The notes: generated by a model from the letters alone, not told the origin. 64,000 nt of DNA from Phytophthora colocasiae (GCA_018806915.1 JAGKQI010000021.1:186001-250000); one strand, 5' to 3'; positions 32,710-43,640 are shown, counted from the first letter of the stretch. Program-made: numbers and translations.

Positions 32710-33615
32710 ATGACTCTGACGAAGAAAAATACCCCCTCCGCAACTGGCTTTGCTGGGCATGAAAGCGATGCTAGTGTTTCGTTGAACGATTTCGCTGCGT
32801 TCAATTCCGATGTGCTGCCACTTGCGAGACATGCCGGAGATGCTAACGCCACGCAGCGTATTTTTCAGGAGGTCGAAGAGGGCTCGGATGCAGTCGCCGG
32901 TATATCAGCTAAGCCAAAAGCCCCAGCAAACACGAGCAAAACGAAGAGAAAAAAATTCAACAAGTCGGATGATCTGATGCTGTTGCGTCAGGTCAACACC
33001 GATCACCCGTACAAAAGTTCTCGTGGTGGCGTCATGGATGCGTGGTCAGTAGTTGCAAAGAAGTTAAAGGGGCTAGAAGACTTCACCAAGACTGAGATCA
33101 CTGGGAAGCTCACTTCAATGGGCTGATCGAGCGTCATCGTGCTTTCGACCGTGCCTCTGCCGCTGCTTCAGGTGTATCGGAGGTGTATGACGAGACAATC
33201 CAGCTTCTTGACGACCTTCTTCTTGAAGTAGAAGGTCGGAGGAGCAGAAACAAAAGCTGGCTGCAGAAGAAAAGACCGGTAAATTTATTTGCGATGAAGC
33301 AGTTGCACGCCTTAAAAAGCGTAAAGAGCGGTCCGATGACGACCAAAAGGAGTCGACGCCGCACAAAGTTACAGTCTTTGACTTAATGCGTGAGGACAAC
33401 GAAAAAGAGCGCGAGTTGCGAGCTGAGCAGTGGAAGCAGGAACAAGTACTGATGCGACAGCACAAGATAAGCGAGCTAAAAGATCGGAAAGAAGAACGTG
33501 CATTTCGGCTGCGCATTGCCCGTCTGCGATTCAAGACGTTGCTAAAACATGCGAAGGTGGCGACAACAGCAACTCGGCCAGCGATACCGACGACTTGGAC
33601 GGGGACATGCTCTAG
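32710..33615 (+). pseudogene. Myb/SANT-like protein of a Harbinger element, frameshifted
   Basis: ATG 32710 opens 139 codons with an acidic N-terminus, a basic patch (KTKRKKFNKSDD) and a Myb/SANT-like region (LLRQVNTDHPY...WSVVAKKLKG). The sense continues after TGA 33124 in other frames: YDETIQLLDDLLLEVE (33183), a charged coiled coil (33386-33530) and an acidic tail ending DTDDLDGDML at 33615. Harbinger elements pair a Myb-like protein with a transposase, and the relic at 33622-35490 is its likely partner. At least three frameshifts; non-functional. Confidence 0.65.
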
Positions 33616-33964
33616 GTCGAGTCATATGCGAGGTACTCGCGCATGCTTGGAGGTGCAAGGCCGAAGTATTGGCTGATCTGGTTTCCGCCGGTGTAGCAGT
33701 TGTGGCACTTTAACAAATTTACCGACGGGTGATAGCCAAATCTTTTGTGATCTTTTGTAGTCGACAAAAGGCCAAAGCGTCTTCAAGCACTTGAAGTTCC
33801 ACTCGACGGACTCACGTAAGCGATTCATTCTTTGTTGAAGTCATGTTCGGCTTCGCTGATCCCGTTTCCCTTGTAGCCGCTAATGATAAAGTCCTGGACG
33901 CCATAAGCGGGATCCCCATACAAAAGGCGCCCGGTAAAAAATTCAGGGTGACTCCTGAAGTGAG

Positions 33965-34530
33965 CTATCAGTTTTTTGTTTGCTTGTCAAAGAGGTCGGT
34001 TAAGTCAAGTTCTCGTGCAAGGCGGGTCAAGATTCGCAACAGTCTGTCGTCGAAGCTGGCGTGGATAATTCTAACGATGTGACAGTCGGCTTATAGCCTT
34101 TCGCTGGTGTCTCATTAGTCGGCGGGCTGTTCAGAAGCGACATTACTGTATTGCTCGACGAATGTCGACTCGAATCCGCAGAAGATTTATCATACGAAGT
34201 CACCTATAGTCTAGGCGGTTAGGATACGTGGCTTCACCCACGCGACCCGGGTTCGAGTCCCGGTTTGGGAATTTTGCTTTTCCGTCCTGCCAGCTCAGTT
34301 GAGCTCAGCTTAGCTCTGACGTATCGTCTAATTCGCTTCTGGCAATAGCGTTCAGGGCCGCAAGAAGTCGCTTAACTTGAAGCTCTAAGTGCTCCTTCTC
34401 GTTGCACATGCGAGAACTTCTTCTTCTTCTTGCTGACTCGAAAGCGAGCAAACGTCGCACATAGCTGCTTCTTCCTCCATTCCTGTTGAACCTCCTTCGT
34501 TCTCGAAGCATCGTTGTATCGTGCCGTCTT
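33965..34530 (+). repeat. Insertion inside the Harbinger relic, headed by a tRNA-Glu-like sequence
   Basis: This block separates two parts of the transposase that should be near-contiguous. It contains the tRNA-like sequence at 34200-34270, then about 250 bp whose complement reads an Arg-rich helical stretch (ESARRRRSSRMCNEKEHLEL). A tRNA-derived SINE is the simplest reading of the 34200-34530 part. Boundaries are approximate and no target duplication was found. Confidence 0.4.
34200..34270 (+). tRNA. tRNA-Glu-like pseudogene or SINE head
   Basis: The D arm (GTCTAGGCGGTTAGGAT), a CGTGG/CCACG anticodon stem and the T arm (CCGGGTTCGAGTCCCGG) match eukaryotic tRNA-Glu. The anticodon loop has only six bases (CTTCAC), one fewer than required around anticodon TTC. 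The 5' acceptor strand pairs with the 3' TTTGGGA at only about four of seven positions. It is unlikely to be a working tRNA. Confidence 0.6.
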
Positions 34531-35490
34531 CCCTCCATCGGACCCCAAAAATGTATACACAGTCCATCCGGTGCAGTGACAGCCTGATAGTTAAGGCAGT
34601 GGCACCTCTTGTGGCCGCTATAGCAGTGGCGCTGCAGATTCTATCCACGATAACCGTCTTGGTGAGGTGAAGGACGACAAATGCCTAATTTTGTTCCATC
34701 AGGAAAGCCAAAATTTCCATCGATCGGGGCGCCTTTGGCTTTGGTAACTGTGCAGTAGGTTTCAATTCTAGCTGCGACGACGGTGTCGGGCTTCTCTGAG
34801 AATGTATCGTGCACGTAGTCGATCATGTGTTGAAAAATTCTACTCAGCCGCCCTCTCGAGGTTCCAAAAATCTGCTCCATATCGTAGTAACGCGAAGGGT
34901 TGCTAGGCGTCGCAGCATGACACAAAGAGCCTCAATTCCGGGACAGCGGTCGTGAACTTTGCCGTTGTATATAGTAACGATCTCGTCCGGGATACGAAGC
35001 ACACGACATCGAACCGGAAATTGAGCTCGCTATCAGCGTTAGAGTAGGTCGATAGATCAAACTCAACCAGAGGGATCATCGGGCGCTCAACGTAGGTGAT
35101 CAGGTTCAAGTAGCGTAGCTTCTTCTTGCGGCTGAACCCTCTGCGTGTCACGATATACCACTGCAGTAGCTCGACTTGGTTAACCATGGCGCTGGGACAT
35201 CGATTGGAAGGCACTGCACGGGAAAATCGATTTTGGCAATGCACTCATCCGGGAATACATTCTCAGGACAAGTTGAGACTGAATTCCTGGTAGATTACCC
35301 TAAACATGCCTAAATGCATTTTGTTTCGCTTGAACGGACCGGGAATACGCCACACAGAAACCTCTCTGTTCATAGAGTAGCGGCTAGAGTCTAGGGCCAA
35401 CAGCAAGAAATCAATACTTTCATAGAGTAGATTGCACCGTGCAGTGTGCACGTCACGCAGCAGCGGCTCAAAATGAGCAGGATCTTGCAT

Positions 35491-35856
35491 TGCGATCGGA
35501 CTTCCTTAGTAAAGCACTTCCACTAGGTATAACCAACACCTTAGGCTGAGCAAAATCGACACCCGCAAACCAAGCGATTGAGATCGTCTTACGAGCCCTC
35601 AAACTCACGATAGGACGCAAAACTTGTCAAATCAACGTATGGGATCTTACAAACATACATATTGCCATGCCGTAAACAAATGACAATGCAGTCCACCACG
35701 ATTTGATTTCTTTTCTCACTGCTACATCGACGGACACTGGAGACACTCAAAACGCCACTCATTTGCGCTTCCGTCTCTCATGGCTAGGGATATAGATACT
35801 GTACATACATTGGTTGCTTGCTCAAAAAGCTCGCTTTATCTGCCCTCACGTTGAAA
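35491..35856. other. Intergenic, upstream region of carbonic anhydrase 1
   Basis: No gene recognised; probably the outer part of the Harbinger relic followed by the promoter region of the next gene. Confidence 0.4.
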
Positions 35857-35872
35857 GTCATTTCCAATTTGC
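35857..35872 (+). promoter_or_regulatory. Oomycete Inr/FPR, carbonic anhydrase 1
   Basis: GTCATTTCCAATTTGC, close to the oomycete core promoter consensus, about 50 bp before ATG 35914. Confidence 0.7.
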
Positions 35873-36262
35873 TCGCATCAAAGCAAATCTACCACTTCGG
35901 CCCCCGCCTCAATATGAAGTTTTTCGCCATCACTACTGCGCTGGTCGCATGCGCGCTTTCAACCACCTCCGTTTCTGCCGATGGAGCGGAAGGTGGTGCG
36001 TGGGGGTACAAGACAAACGACGAGAGCATGGCTAGCCCTGAGCAGTGGTCGGAGTACTACCCCACCTGTGGTGGCTCGAAGCAGTCGCCAATTAACATCG
36101 AGGTGTCTGGAGGCTGCAACGCTGAGACTCGCTCGCTCACGTTCAGCGGTGAATGCACAGAATACAACTTGACCCAGTCCGAGGAATCATTCAAGGCTTC
36201 GGTCAGCGGTGGTACGTACTAAATCCTAAGGAATACTTTTTCTCGGACTTCAGTCTAAAAAC

Positions 36263-38453
36263 CAGTGCTCGGAAAAAATTAATTTGATTTTTTATGTATT
36301 GTGATTGCGCTTGCCAATTCCCTCGAGGTGATGGGCCCCCTTAATTTCGAAAATGGGATCAGCCGCAGTTTGCCGTAGGAAGCGGTCCAGTGAAGGCACT
36401 AGAAGAACCCAAGACACTGTTGACGTAGCACACGAGGTCTACAACGAGCTCCAGACCTCAACCACGAGCAGCCCACGCTGAAAGAGCTGTCGTTCACTAT
36501 CTACGCAGTCATTCTTCAATTCGCGAGCTCGACACCAAGTGCCCCCAAGCCGAAGACCCCGATCGACTGCTTCAAGCCCAATTTGTTGCCCTTCTGTCCT
36601 CTCTGCGCAAGCTTTTGCTGCCACCGAGATCTACACTCGACCACAATGAACGCGACATCGGCACAACCGACGAACAAGCAGCTGACATCTACCATCTTCT
36701 CGCCTGCACCTGACGACCGATGGCGCTGTCGAATCTGCGCCAAACACCGTGTCCAAGCCAACGGCAAAGGGTACACCAACTTGGTCGACCAACTACGTCG
36801 TGCTCATTCTCAAGTGACCGTCGAAACGGCGTACAAACATATTCTGCAGTATGGTACGGCTTCGCCTGTTTTGGACATCAGTCCACACGCAAAGGGTATC
36901 CACGACTGGATCGAGTGGATTGTCATGGAGAATCGACCATTAAGTTTTTGCGAAAGCGAGCTGGTTCGAAAAAACACAAACTTACCGAGGACCAACGTCA
37001 AAGCAATGAAAGAGTATATTCGGCTCCTTGTCGATGTGGTTCGCGCGGAGCTGAAAGATAAGCTAGTCGATCAAAGACTGGGCCTTGTCTTCGACGGCTG
37101 GTCTGAAAATGGATACCATTTTCTCGGCACTTTCGCAGTTACGGCCCCAGATGATCCATCACTCGGTTCCTCGCGCGAGATGTATCTACTTTCGTTCAAG
37201 CCGCACAAAACCCGCCATTTCGGGTCCAATGCTATTATCGACTTGTTCGATGAAATATTGGACGACTACGAGATAGACTTTTCCCAACTTTGTTTCTTTG
37301 TGGGGGATAATGCGAGTGTAAATGTATCGGTCGGCAAGAAGCTCAAAATCCCTCTTGTAGGGTGCGCCAGTCATCGTCTCCAACTGGCAGCTGAACGACA
37401 TCTGGAGCCGTACGCAGGCCTCCTGGAAAAAGTTGCCGCTGTTGTGAAGTGTCTGCGTACGGGAAAACAGCGGGCTGTACTGCGTGACGACGATTTGTTG
37501 ACGCCACTGCTTCGAAACGAGACTCGTTGGTCAAGTACTTTTGCAATGATCAAACGATACTTGGAGCTCGCTCCGTGCTTAGACGACACGGACCCTGATT
37601 TGGCGCCGCTCTTGCTAACGGCGGCGGACAAAAACCGCCTCAGGTCGCTGCTGGAAGAGCTTAAAAAGTTTGAGTCAGTGGGCAAAAAGCTGCAAGAAGA
37701 TAATGGACTTACCCTTCACCATGTCCGGGTGCTGTTTGACAAACTTCTTGAGTCATTCCCCGACTCTGGCCAGCGTCATCTCACGCCAGACGCGCGAGTC
37801 GTAGCGTTCCCACACTTTGAAAGTGGTGTAGTCAAGGTTTTGAGCGGTAACGAGAAAGAACTGGAGCCGGCAGAGCGCACAGCACTGAAGCGGCTTCTGC
37901 GAGATGAGGGGGCTCTAGATGACGAGTCAAGCGACGAAGAAGTGCTTTCGTTTGCTGACGCTGCGCTAGCCGACATTGCTGTCACAATGGCAGACTCTCA
38001 GTATATGAGCATGGACTGGATACCGCCCACATCAAACGTCGTTGAGCGTTTGTTTTCTCATGCAGGGCTGGTGTACTCTGATCGACGTCAGTCAATGCAT
38101 CCAGAGACATTAGAGCAGCTTTTGTTCTTGCAAAAGAACCGGGCGCTTTGGAATGAAGCAACTGTTGCAGGTATTCTTCATCAACCCCGAACACCGAAGA
38201 AGAGGCGGCTGCGCGAATCAATGTCTCCAGACATGTAAAACAGCTCTAAATGCAGTCGAAGACGGCGACAAGAAGAGGTGTGATGTGAGCTAGACGTAGT
38301 CTGAGTGTGCAGCTCAGGAAACTAGGACTCAGTGGATATATTTGTAAAAAAAAACACTCGCGGATCTCCGTTGTTATGGTACATGGTCAAATTGCAATTG
38401 TTTATGGCAAAAACCGGTTTCCATTGAAAAAAATTATATTGCGCGGAGCACTG
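36263..38453 (+). mobile_element. Complete hAT transposon in carbonic anhydrase intron
   Basis: 2191 bp with short inverted ends CAGTGCTCSG and an exact 8-bp target duplication CTAAAAAC at 36255-36262 and 38454-38461. It carries one intact transposase gene on the plus strand, the same direction as the host gene. Confidence 0.95.
36646..38238 (+). CDS. hAT transposase, intact (530 aa)
   Basis: Cut-and-paste transposase. From ATG 36646 the protein has a BED-like zinc finger (WRCRIC...LVDQLRRAHS, residues ~25-55), a central RNase-H-like region (LVFDGWSENGYHFLG, FVGDNASVN, GCASHRLQLA) and the C-terminal hAT dimerisation domain (SNVVERLFSHAG, LLFLQKNRALWN). No internal stops. The length is near the usual 500-650 aa. 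With intact ends and an exact target duplication the element may still be mobile, and excision would restore a 70-nt intron apart from a footprint. Confidence 0.9.
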   Translation: MNATSAQPTNKQLTSTIFSPAPDDRWRCRICAKHRVQANGKGYTNLVDQLRRAHSQVTVETAYKHILQYGTASPVLDISPHAKGIHDWIEWIVMENRPLSFCESELVRKNTNLPRTNVKAMKEYIRLLVDVVRAELKDKLVDQRLGLVFDGWSENGYHFLGTFAVTAPDDPSLGSSREMYLLSFKPHKTRHFGSNAIIDLFDEILDDYEIDFSQLCFFVGDNASVNVSVGKKLKIPLVGCASHRLQLAAERHLEPYAGLLEKVAAVVKCLRTGKQRAVLRDDDLLTPLLRNETRWSSTFAMIKRYLELAPCLDDTDPDLAPLLLTAADKNRLRSLLEELKKFESVGKKLQEDNGLTLHHVRVLFDKLLESFPDSGQRHLTPDARVVAFPHFESGVVKVLSGNEKELEPAERTALKRLLRDEGALDDESSDEEVLSFADAALADIAVTMADSQYMSMDWIPPTSNVVERLFSHAGLVYSDRRQSMHPETLEQLLFLQKNRALWNEATVAGILHQPRTPKKRRLRESMSPDM

Positions 38454-39054
38454 CTAAAAACCCTTTGTGTACTGTTCCAGGTTCCTGCGCGGTTTCAGCC
38501 AACAACGCGTCGTACAACATGCAACAGTTCCACTTGCATGCTCCTTCGGAGCACACACTGAACGGTGAACACCTGGACGGTGAGGTGCATTTCGTGCACA
38601 GTAACGTGGACGGCTCTGCTCTCCTGGTTGTCGGTGTTTTCTTCAAGGCTGTCGACAATGGAGAAACAGACCCATGGGTCGCTTCCATCTTGGACGCCCT
38701 GGACACGGTTAGTATGAACTCTACCGTCGGCATGTCAACGTGAGTATCGATTGATCTTCATCTCAAAAAGCGGAATTATCACTGACGATTTCCGTGTTGC
38801 TCACCCCTACAGCACCTCATACGCTGACGTTGTCAACCGACGCCCATGGAGTGTTCAACTATGCCGGAAGCCTCACGACCCCAGCTTGCAGCGAGATCGT
38901 GGACTGGTGGGTGGTTAAAGAGCCCGTGAAGCTCTCCACGACCGACCTCGGCCGCCTGCAGGCCCAACTGAAGGAGTTACCGATCACCGACGATGGCAAG
39001 AACGCACGCCCGGTGCACCCGCTCAACGGCCGCGTCGTCTCCGCGTATCTCTAG

Positions 39055-40159
39055 ACTTTCGTCTCCATTTTCAGAACACTTTTCAATAGAGAACAAATAG
39101 CGATTTGCCTCGCTTGCTTTGAGAACGTCCACACGTCAAGCGCTCGTGTTTATACTGGTACCACTGTACAGTATCAATGCCGTCAGAATACTACATGTAC
39201 CACATAAGTAAACCTTTGTCGATCTTTCTGTAGGACGGAGGAGGTCACGATGGAAGGGCGCACATGGAGTATTAATTGACTGGGGAAGCGTTAATCAGTG
39301 AATGCGGACAGCAGCAAGGAGACGGACCGCAGCGCTTTTAGCAACGACAGAGATTGCGGCGAGTTTATTTTCAAGCACTCCAGAGAAGAGCACACGTGCT
39401 GAGCAAGAGGCCATCCATTTACTGTATCGTTTTCCATGGCGTTCGGCACTTCAACTCGTAGGATCGACAAGCGGCGCTGCAACTCTCGACACGAGTTGTT
39501 CCAGATGGAAGGGTATAAGATATACCCCCCAGCATTACACCACGTCACGGAGATTTGAAGATTCGACAACGCAGGACTGCAGACGGAAACGCTTACAAAT
39601 CTTCCCAAATATTTTGCCTGAGATCGCTAAGAATCTTATGGAAATGCAATTGGATCGGTACATGTACGGTATTGGATTGTGTGGTACACTGCAGTTGCAA
39701 TTTGTAGCGAGGTTCTCAAAATTGCACAAGTATGGTCTGCATGGAAAATATACCGGGCTCGTTGATTTGGAGTGATCTGATAAGAATATCTTCTTCTTCT
39801 TCTTGACATACATTAAGGCAATAAATTCTAAATTATTTGTTTCGAGAACAATCAAACGATTCGCGATCGCAGTCGATTTGTAGTGCACTGGACAAGACAG
39901 TCACTGTCTGACAAGACTTGTCATTAGTCCTCGAGGTTAGAATCTGATCATTTCTATGGTTAGTCAACTGCTGTAGATTTAGGGCCTGTCTCTCCAAGTC
40001 CGCCCTATTATGCTTGAAAGAAGGCATTCACGCTTGCGGGATCTTTGCTTTGATAGGACCCGCCACAAATCACGAGGAACTTGAGGTTCTGCGTGTGTGG
40101 GTCGTGAACTAAGCAGAAGAACGGCATTTAAACAATTGCTTCACAGCATATCACTAATA
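39055..40159. other. Intergenic between carbonic anhydrase 1 and DDE transposase
   Basis: Carbonic anhydrase 1 3' flank, then sequence without a recognised gene. There is a short TTC run near 39790. Open frames here (for example 39302-39775) show no known motif. Confidence 0.4.
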
Positions 40160-41137
40160 TCAGTACTCTGCGCTCATCTGCGTTTCTTCACTACTATCGC
40201 TATTGACGTCTACAGTGCCGGTCTCGACGCGAAGCTGACGGCGCCTCCTTGCCCGACGGTTTGACTCAAGACGCCTTGACGAGGAACTCCTCCCGATCAT
40301 CACCAATCGACTGAGATAGTCTCGATAGTGATCTCCGTCCTGCGCCCGAAGAGGGTGAACTCCAACGTGAAGGTTAGTTAACGCCACGCATGCTCTGAAG
40401 TACATCTCGTACTTTTCTTCTTTCCAACGAAATTTGTCCGAACAGATAGCCCACAACGTACAAAGTCTGCCAAAATAGTTCTCAACGATGACACGGTCCG
40501 AGGAGATCTCTTTGTTCACATCCTCCTCGAGAAACGTCAACGGAGCTGTAGGGCGGCGACGATAGGGAATAACCACGCGCATCTCGTCTGCTAGTCCTTG
40601 GTAGCCTTTGTCAGCAAGTATGATCCACGAGTCCGGGTATTTATCAAGCAGGGGACCTTCGTCCGGCATGGTGTCATCTGTTTCAGCCTTTGTAGATGCC
40701 GCTACATGGAACGCCTTATTCTTGCGAAAGATGGTGATGTCAGCTTGAGAGCCTTTGAAGTGGCGCGAGCAATTGATAGCGAGTCCGGTAGGAATGACAG
40801 AGACCTCTGTCTTGTAGCCATGGAGCTTATGTTTTGCACTGTAATAGGCGGCCCGCTCTGGCTGAGTACCCCCCGGCTTGTTGGCTTGCTGGAAAGTCAC
40901 GTCCACAGCATAGCGAGCCGTAGGATAGTGCTCAAATGCATGCCCAGCTAATACCTCCTTTCTCATCGGTCGATCACGCTCGGCGTGATCGACGAAGATC
41001 TTGTACAGATACGGAGATAAAAGCTCCAAGAAGGTTGTGATCTTGTTCTGAAAAGCAGGAGCCTTGATGTTGAACGTGGATGCCAACACGTCCCAACGTC
41101 CGGCGTTCTTCAACACACACAAGCCTTCAATGAAGAT
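40160..41137 (-). pseudogene. DDE_Tnp_4-type transposase, lacking its N-terminus
   Basis: The open frame from about 41137 to 40160 reads IFIEGLCVLKNAGRW..., a DDE core with DVTFQQANKPGG (first Asp), HKLHGYKTEVSVIP, ILADKGYQG (second Asp) and DRVIVENYFGRLCTLW (Glu), then a basic tail and acidic C-terminus. It belongs to the PIF/Harbinger-ISL2EU range. A TAA just upstream of 41137 and absence of a plausible start Met cut off the N-terminal region. No inverted ends found. Confidence 0.7.
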
Positions 41138-41292
41138 TTACACCGAGATTTGAAGTCCGATCCTGTGCTTTCAAGAGGGGTTCTGTATTTTGGTCTTCGT
41201 ATTGTTGGAGCAGCAATTGCAGCTCCCCTGACCCCACGAACGAGCCACAATTCCAGGTGTTTGGCTGTTTACGAGTGACGTTGGTCAGTGTA

Positions 41293-41735
41293 CAGGTTTC
41301 CCCGCCTAATTTGCAAGGGTCGGACCAAGAAAATTTGCCAGGATGCAAAATCTGCACAGGTAACACATAAACGCAGCAACTACTGAATTAGTGTAAACTT
41401 TTTTAGTTTGAGGTCGCGCTTCTTGCACAGTATAGCCTTCTGGCCCAGTGTGAGGCGCACGTACACTTTCTTCTTGCTGGATGGCATGTTGATAATTGAT
41501 GAATGAGGCTTATCAGCACTAGCACAGCATATTGCAACAAATAATGTTCAGTCTCAGCCTTTCGTTTACCACCGTAATGGAGCAACTTGTACTTGTCAAA
41601 TGCTTCCCGCGTTCCCTCTAGATTACATCTATCTCAGTACATTGGAGAATCTGTCTCAGCAAATCGCATCCGCATCTGCACGTCGTCATCAAGGTATATT
41701 GCTTGACACAGTTGCAAATTAGGCGGGGAAACCTG
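41293..41735 (-). mobile_element. Pogo-derived MITE (443 bp) with TA target duplication
   Basis: Perfect inverted repeats of about 25 bp (CAGGTTTCCCCGCCTAATTT at both ends) flanked by TA at 41291-41292 and 41736-41737. A 32-codon minus-strand frame (41487-41389) reads MPSSKKKVYVRLTLGQKAIL, the start of a CENP-B/pogo-type transposase. This is a deletion derivative that keeps its parental N-terminus. Confidence 0.9.
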
Positions 41736-41737
41736 TA

Positions 41738-42002
41738 TCGGCACTTGGCCATCAAGTTGATGCCCCTTTGTTCTTTCCAGGCAAATCGATCATTCTAAAG
41801 AGCTCCGAAAGAAAAAAAGCATTTGCAGGTTGCGGGTTGCACGAACGCGACAGTTGTACTCGCTGTTCCCGCAACCAACAACCAACATCCGCTCCGAAAG
41901 GTCTCTTGCCGACGAGATCTCTGGCTGGGGCGTGTCGGTTTGAAGCTCTGTCGTTGCCTTGCTTCTCCATACCAACGCACGCAGTGATTAAAAAGTTTAA
42001 TG
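41738..42002. other. Upstream region of carbonic anhydrase 2
   Basis: No gene seen; presumed 5' regulatory sequence between the MITE and the promoter at 42003. Confidence 0.4.
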
Positions 42003-42017
42003 GCATTTTCTAATTTT
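42003..42017 (+). promoter_or_regulatory. Inr/FPR-like core promoter, carbonic anhydrase 2
   Basis: GCATTTTCTAATTTT, a weaker match to the oomycete consensus, about 30 bp before ATG 42043. Confidence 0.55.
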
Positions 42018-42042
42018 CCTCGTCCTCAACACGACATCCAAG

Positions 42043-42996
42043 ATGAAGTTCGTCACTACGATCTCTGCCCTTGTGGCGACTTGTGCTTTGGCCATTTCGA
42101 CCACCGCTGCCGCTGGAGCGACGGGCGCTCCTTGGGGCTACGCTCCTACCGACACGGCTAGAGGCCCTAGTAGAGCTGGTCCGGCTGAGTGGGGAGAGTA
42201 CTACACCAACTGCGCTGGCACCAGCCAGTCCCCGATCGACATTGTAGCTGCTGATGCCAAGCAGAACTCGAAGTCGCAGAATACGCTTCGTTTCAGAGGT
42301 GAATGCGCCTCTTTTAACCTCACGCAAGGTGGAGAGGGTTTCAAGGCTGCGGTTGTTGACGGTATGTGGATTATAGTCATCAAGTTGATACAGCATTTTC
42401 TAACTGTGGTTCTTGTATAGGTTCTTGCCAGGTGAGAGCAAACAAAGCCAAGTACAACCTGCTGCAGTTCCACGTGCATGCTCCTTCCGAGCACACGATC
42501 AACGGCGAGCCTCTCGATGGTGAGGTTCACTTCGTGCACAGCAATGCAGACGGATCTGCGCTTCTTGTGGTCGGAGTCTTCATGGAAATCGACCCCTCAG
42601 GCGACACGGACCCGTGGTTGGAGGCGGTCATCGATGGCATCGACGATGTAACTCCCACTAGACCGACGATGATGGACCTGTAAGTTCTAACTCTGTTCTT
42701 CCTGGACCGAACCAAAGCTAACATTTGTTGTGACTTTCATTAATAGGACGTCCTACTCGGACTTGGTCAAGAAGAGTGTTACAGGTGGCAGCCTCTTCAA
42801 CTACCCCGGCAGTCTCACTACCCCTGGTTGTGACGAAATCGTTGACTGGTGGGTCGTGCAGACGCCGATGAAGATCTCAGCGAAGGACCTCACGCGTATT
42901 CGCGAGAACCAGGGAGAAATCGAGATGAACTACAAGAGCGAGAATGCCCGACCTGTGCAGGCGCTGAACGATCGTACGGTGCTGAGCTTTAAGTAG
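42043..42996 (+). CDS. Alpha-carbonic anhydrase 2, intact (275 aa)
   Basis: Secreted alpha-type carbonic anhydrase. Exons 42043-42361, 42421-42679 and 42747-42996 (introns of 59 and 67 nt, GT-AG) give 828 nt in frame. Signal peptide at the N-terminus (ALAISTTAAAG), then the family hallmarks WGY, SQSPIDI, FHVHAPSEH (first two zinc His), GEVHFVHSN (third His) and LTTPGCDEIVDWWV. It retains both introns of the family and shows no lesion. Of the five copies here it is the only one neither interrupted nor part of the palindrome. Confidence 0.92.
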
Positions 42997-43250
42997 AGAA
43001 TCAGAGTTTATATATTGAGTGATGTCGACCCTGTTGCAAAATTGTACACACAAGACATTTCAGGCAAACGATTTACACTTTCGTGACAAATCCGCGTTGT
43101 ACAGTGTACATGTAGTTGGCATTCATCGATAGGTTGCGATTTCGTCGAATCTTGCTCTACAGGGGGAGAAGAACTATTCGTGTTGAATGTTTATCAGTTG
43201 CCAAAGGAGTTAGCAACCGGACCTCTCAAAATACTAGCGACTACTGACTA
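42997..43250. other. Intergenic with LINE-flank repeat
   Basis: 3' flank of carbonic anhydrase 2; bases 43165-43245 repeat 6900-6980 in inverted orientation. Confidence 0.5.
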
Positions 43251-43640
43251 CGGCGGGTAGCAGTGTTAGTCGGTGGTGTGGGGACAGGGTGGGGCTTGGA
43301 GGCAACCATTTTCGTCAGCAGAGAGCACTTGCCGTCGAAGTGAGAATAGTCGTGGGTGAGCTGTTAGCGAAACGATGGAACCGAGAACCAGGCGGAAAGT
43401 AATGGAGACACCGTTGAAAACGAGATCGCTCGCTCGCAGTAGAAAAGCGGAGTAGTGCCCGAAAGTGGCTGCTGAACGTCGAGTGAACTTGATAGATTGC
43501 ATTCCGCGCTTCCAAAGGCGGCCGATTATCAAAGTGGTGTTTGTTGCGGGCTGTCCAAACGCAGTGGGGTGTGACCCTGCGGGGAATCGTCCGGAGAATC
43601 TTGAGTTCAGGCGCGCAAGAAAGCTGTGAGCGCTAGCCAA
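43251..43640 (-). mobile_element. 5'-truncated LINE fragment
   Basis: The minus-strand frame at 43515-43315 (LEARNAIYQVHSTFSSHFRA; first residue read from ATG) aligns by eye with the last 80 codons of the LINE at 7304 (LEAKRTLYHIYSVFSAHFRA), followed by an ADENGCLQAPPC-like end in another frame. Only the 3' end was inserted or retained. It ends within about 15 bp of the left edge of the carbonic anhydrase palindrome. Confidence 0.75.

Larger units (their letters stand above)
33622..35490 (-). pseudogene. PIF/Harbinger (DDE_Tnp_4) transposase, decayed
   Basis: Pieces in correct order on the minus strand: N-terminal segment (35490-35000, several frames, FRFDVV), FGTSRGRLSRIFQHMIDY then GAPIDGNFGFPDGTK (34860-34690, first catalytic Asp), GHKRCHCLNYQAVTAPDG and GPMEGRRHDTTMLRE (34620-34520), YGDPAYGVQDFIISGYKG (about 33930-33870, second Asp) and RESVEWNFKCLKTLWPF (33815-33760, the Glu motif). 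All three catalytic positions are visible, but the frame is broken repeatedly and a foreign block lies between about 33965 and 34530. Confidence 0.75.
35914..39054 (+). pseudogene. Alpha-carbonic anhydrase 1, hAT in intron 1 and frameshift in exon 3
   Basis: Secreted zinc enzyme family hydrating CO2 to bicarbonate. Exons: 35914-36211, 38481-38739, 38813-39054. N-terminal signal peptide (ending TTSVSA). The zinc ligands are present: HLH in QQFHLHAPSEH and the third His in GEVHFVHSN. Intron 1 is 2269 nt because a complete hAT transposon sits in it; without the element and one target copy it would be 70 nt, close to the 59-nt intron of the paralogue at 42043. The exons total 799 nt, not a multiple of three: two bases are missing near 38837-38839 (after DVVN), after which DAHGVFNYAGSLTTPAC reads in another frame to 39054. 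The spliced mRNA would therefore stop early. Confidence 0.85.

Noticed and set aside
34200..34270. Functional tRNA-Glu gene
   Set aside because: Six-base anticodon loop and a poorly paired acceptor stem.
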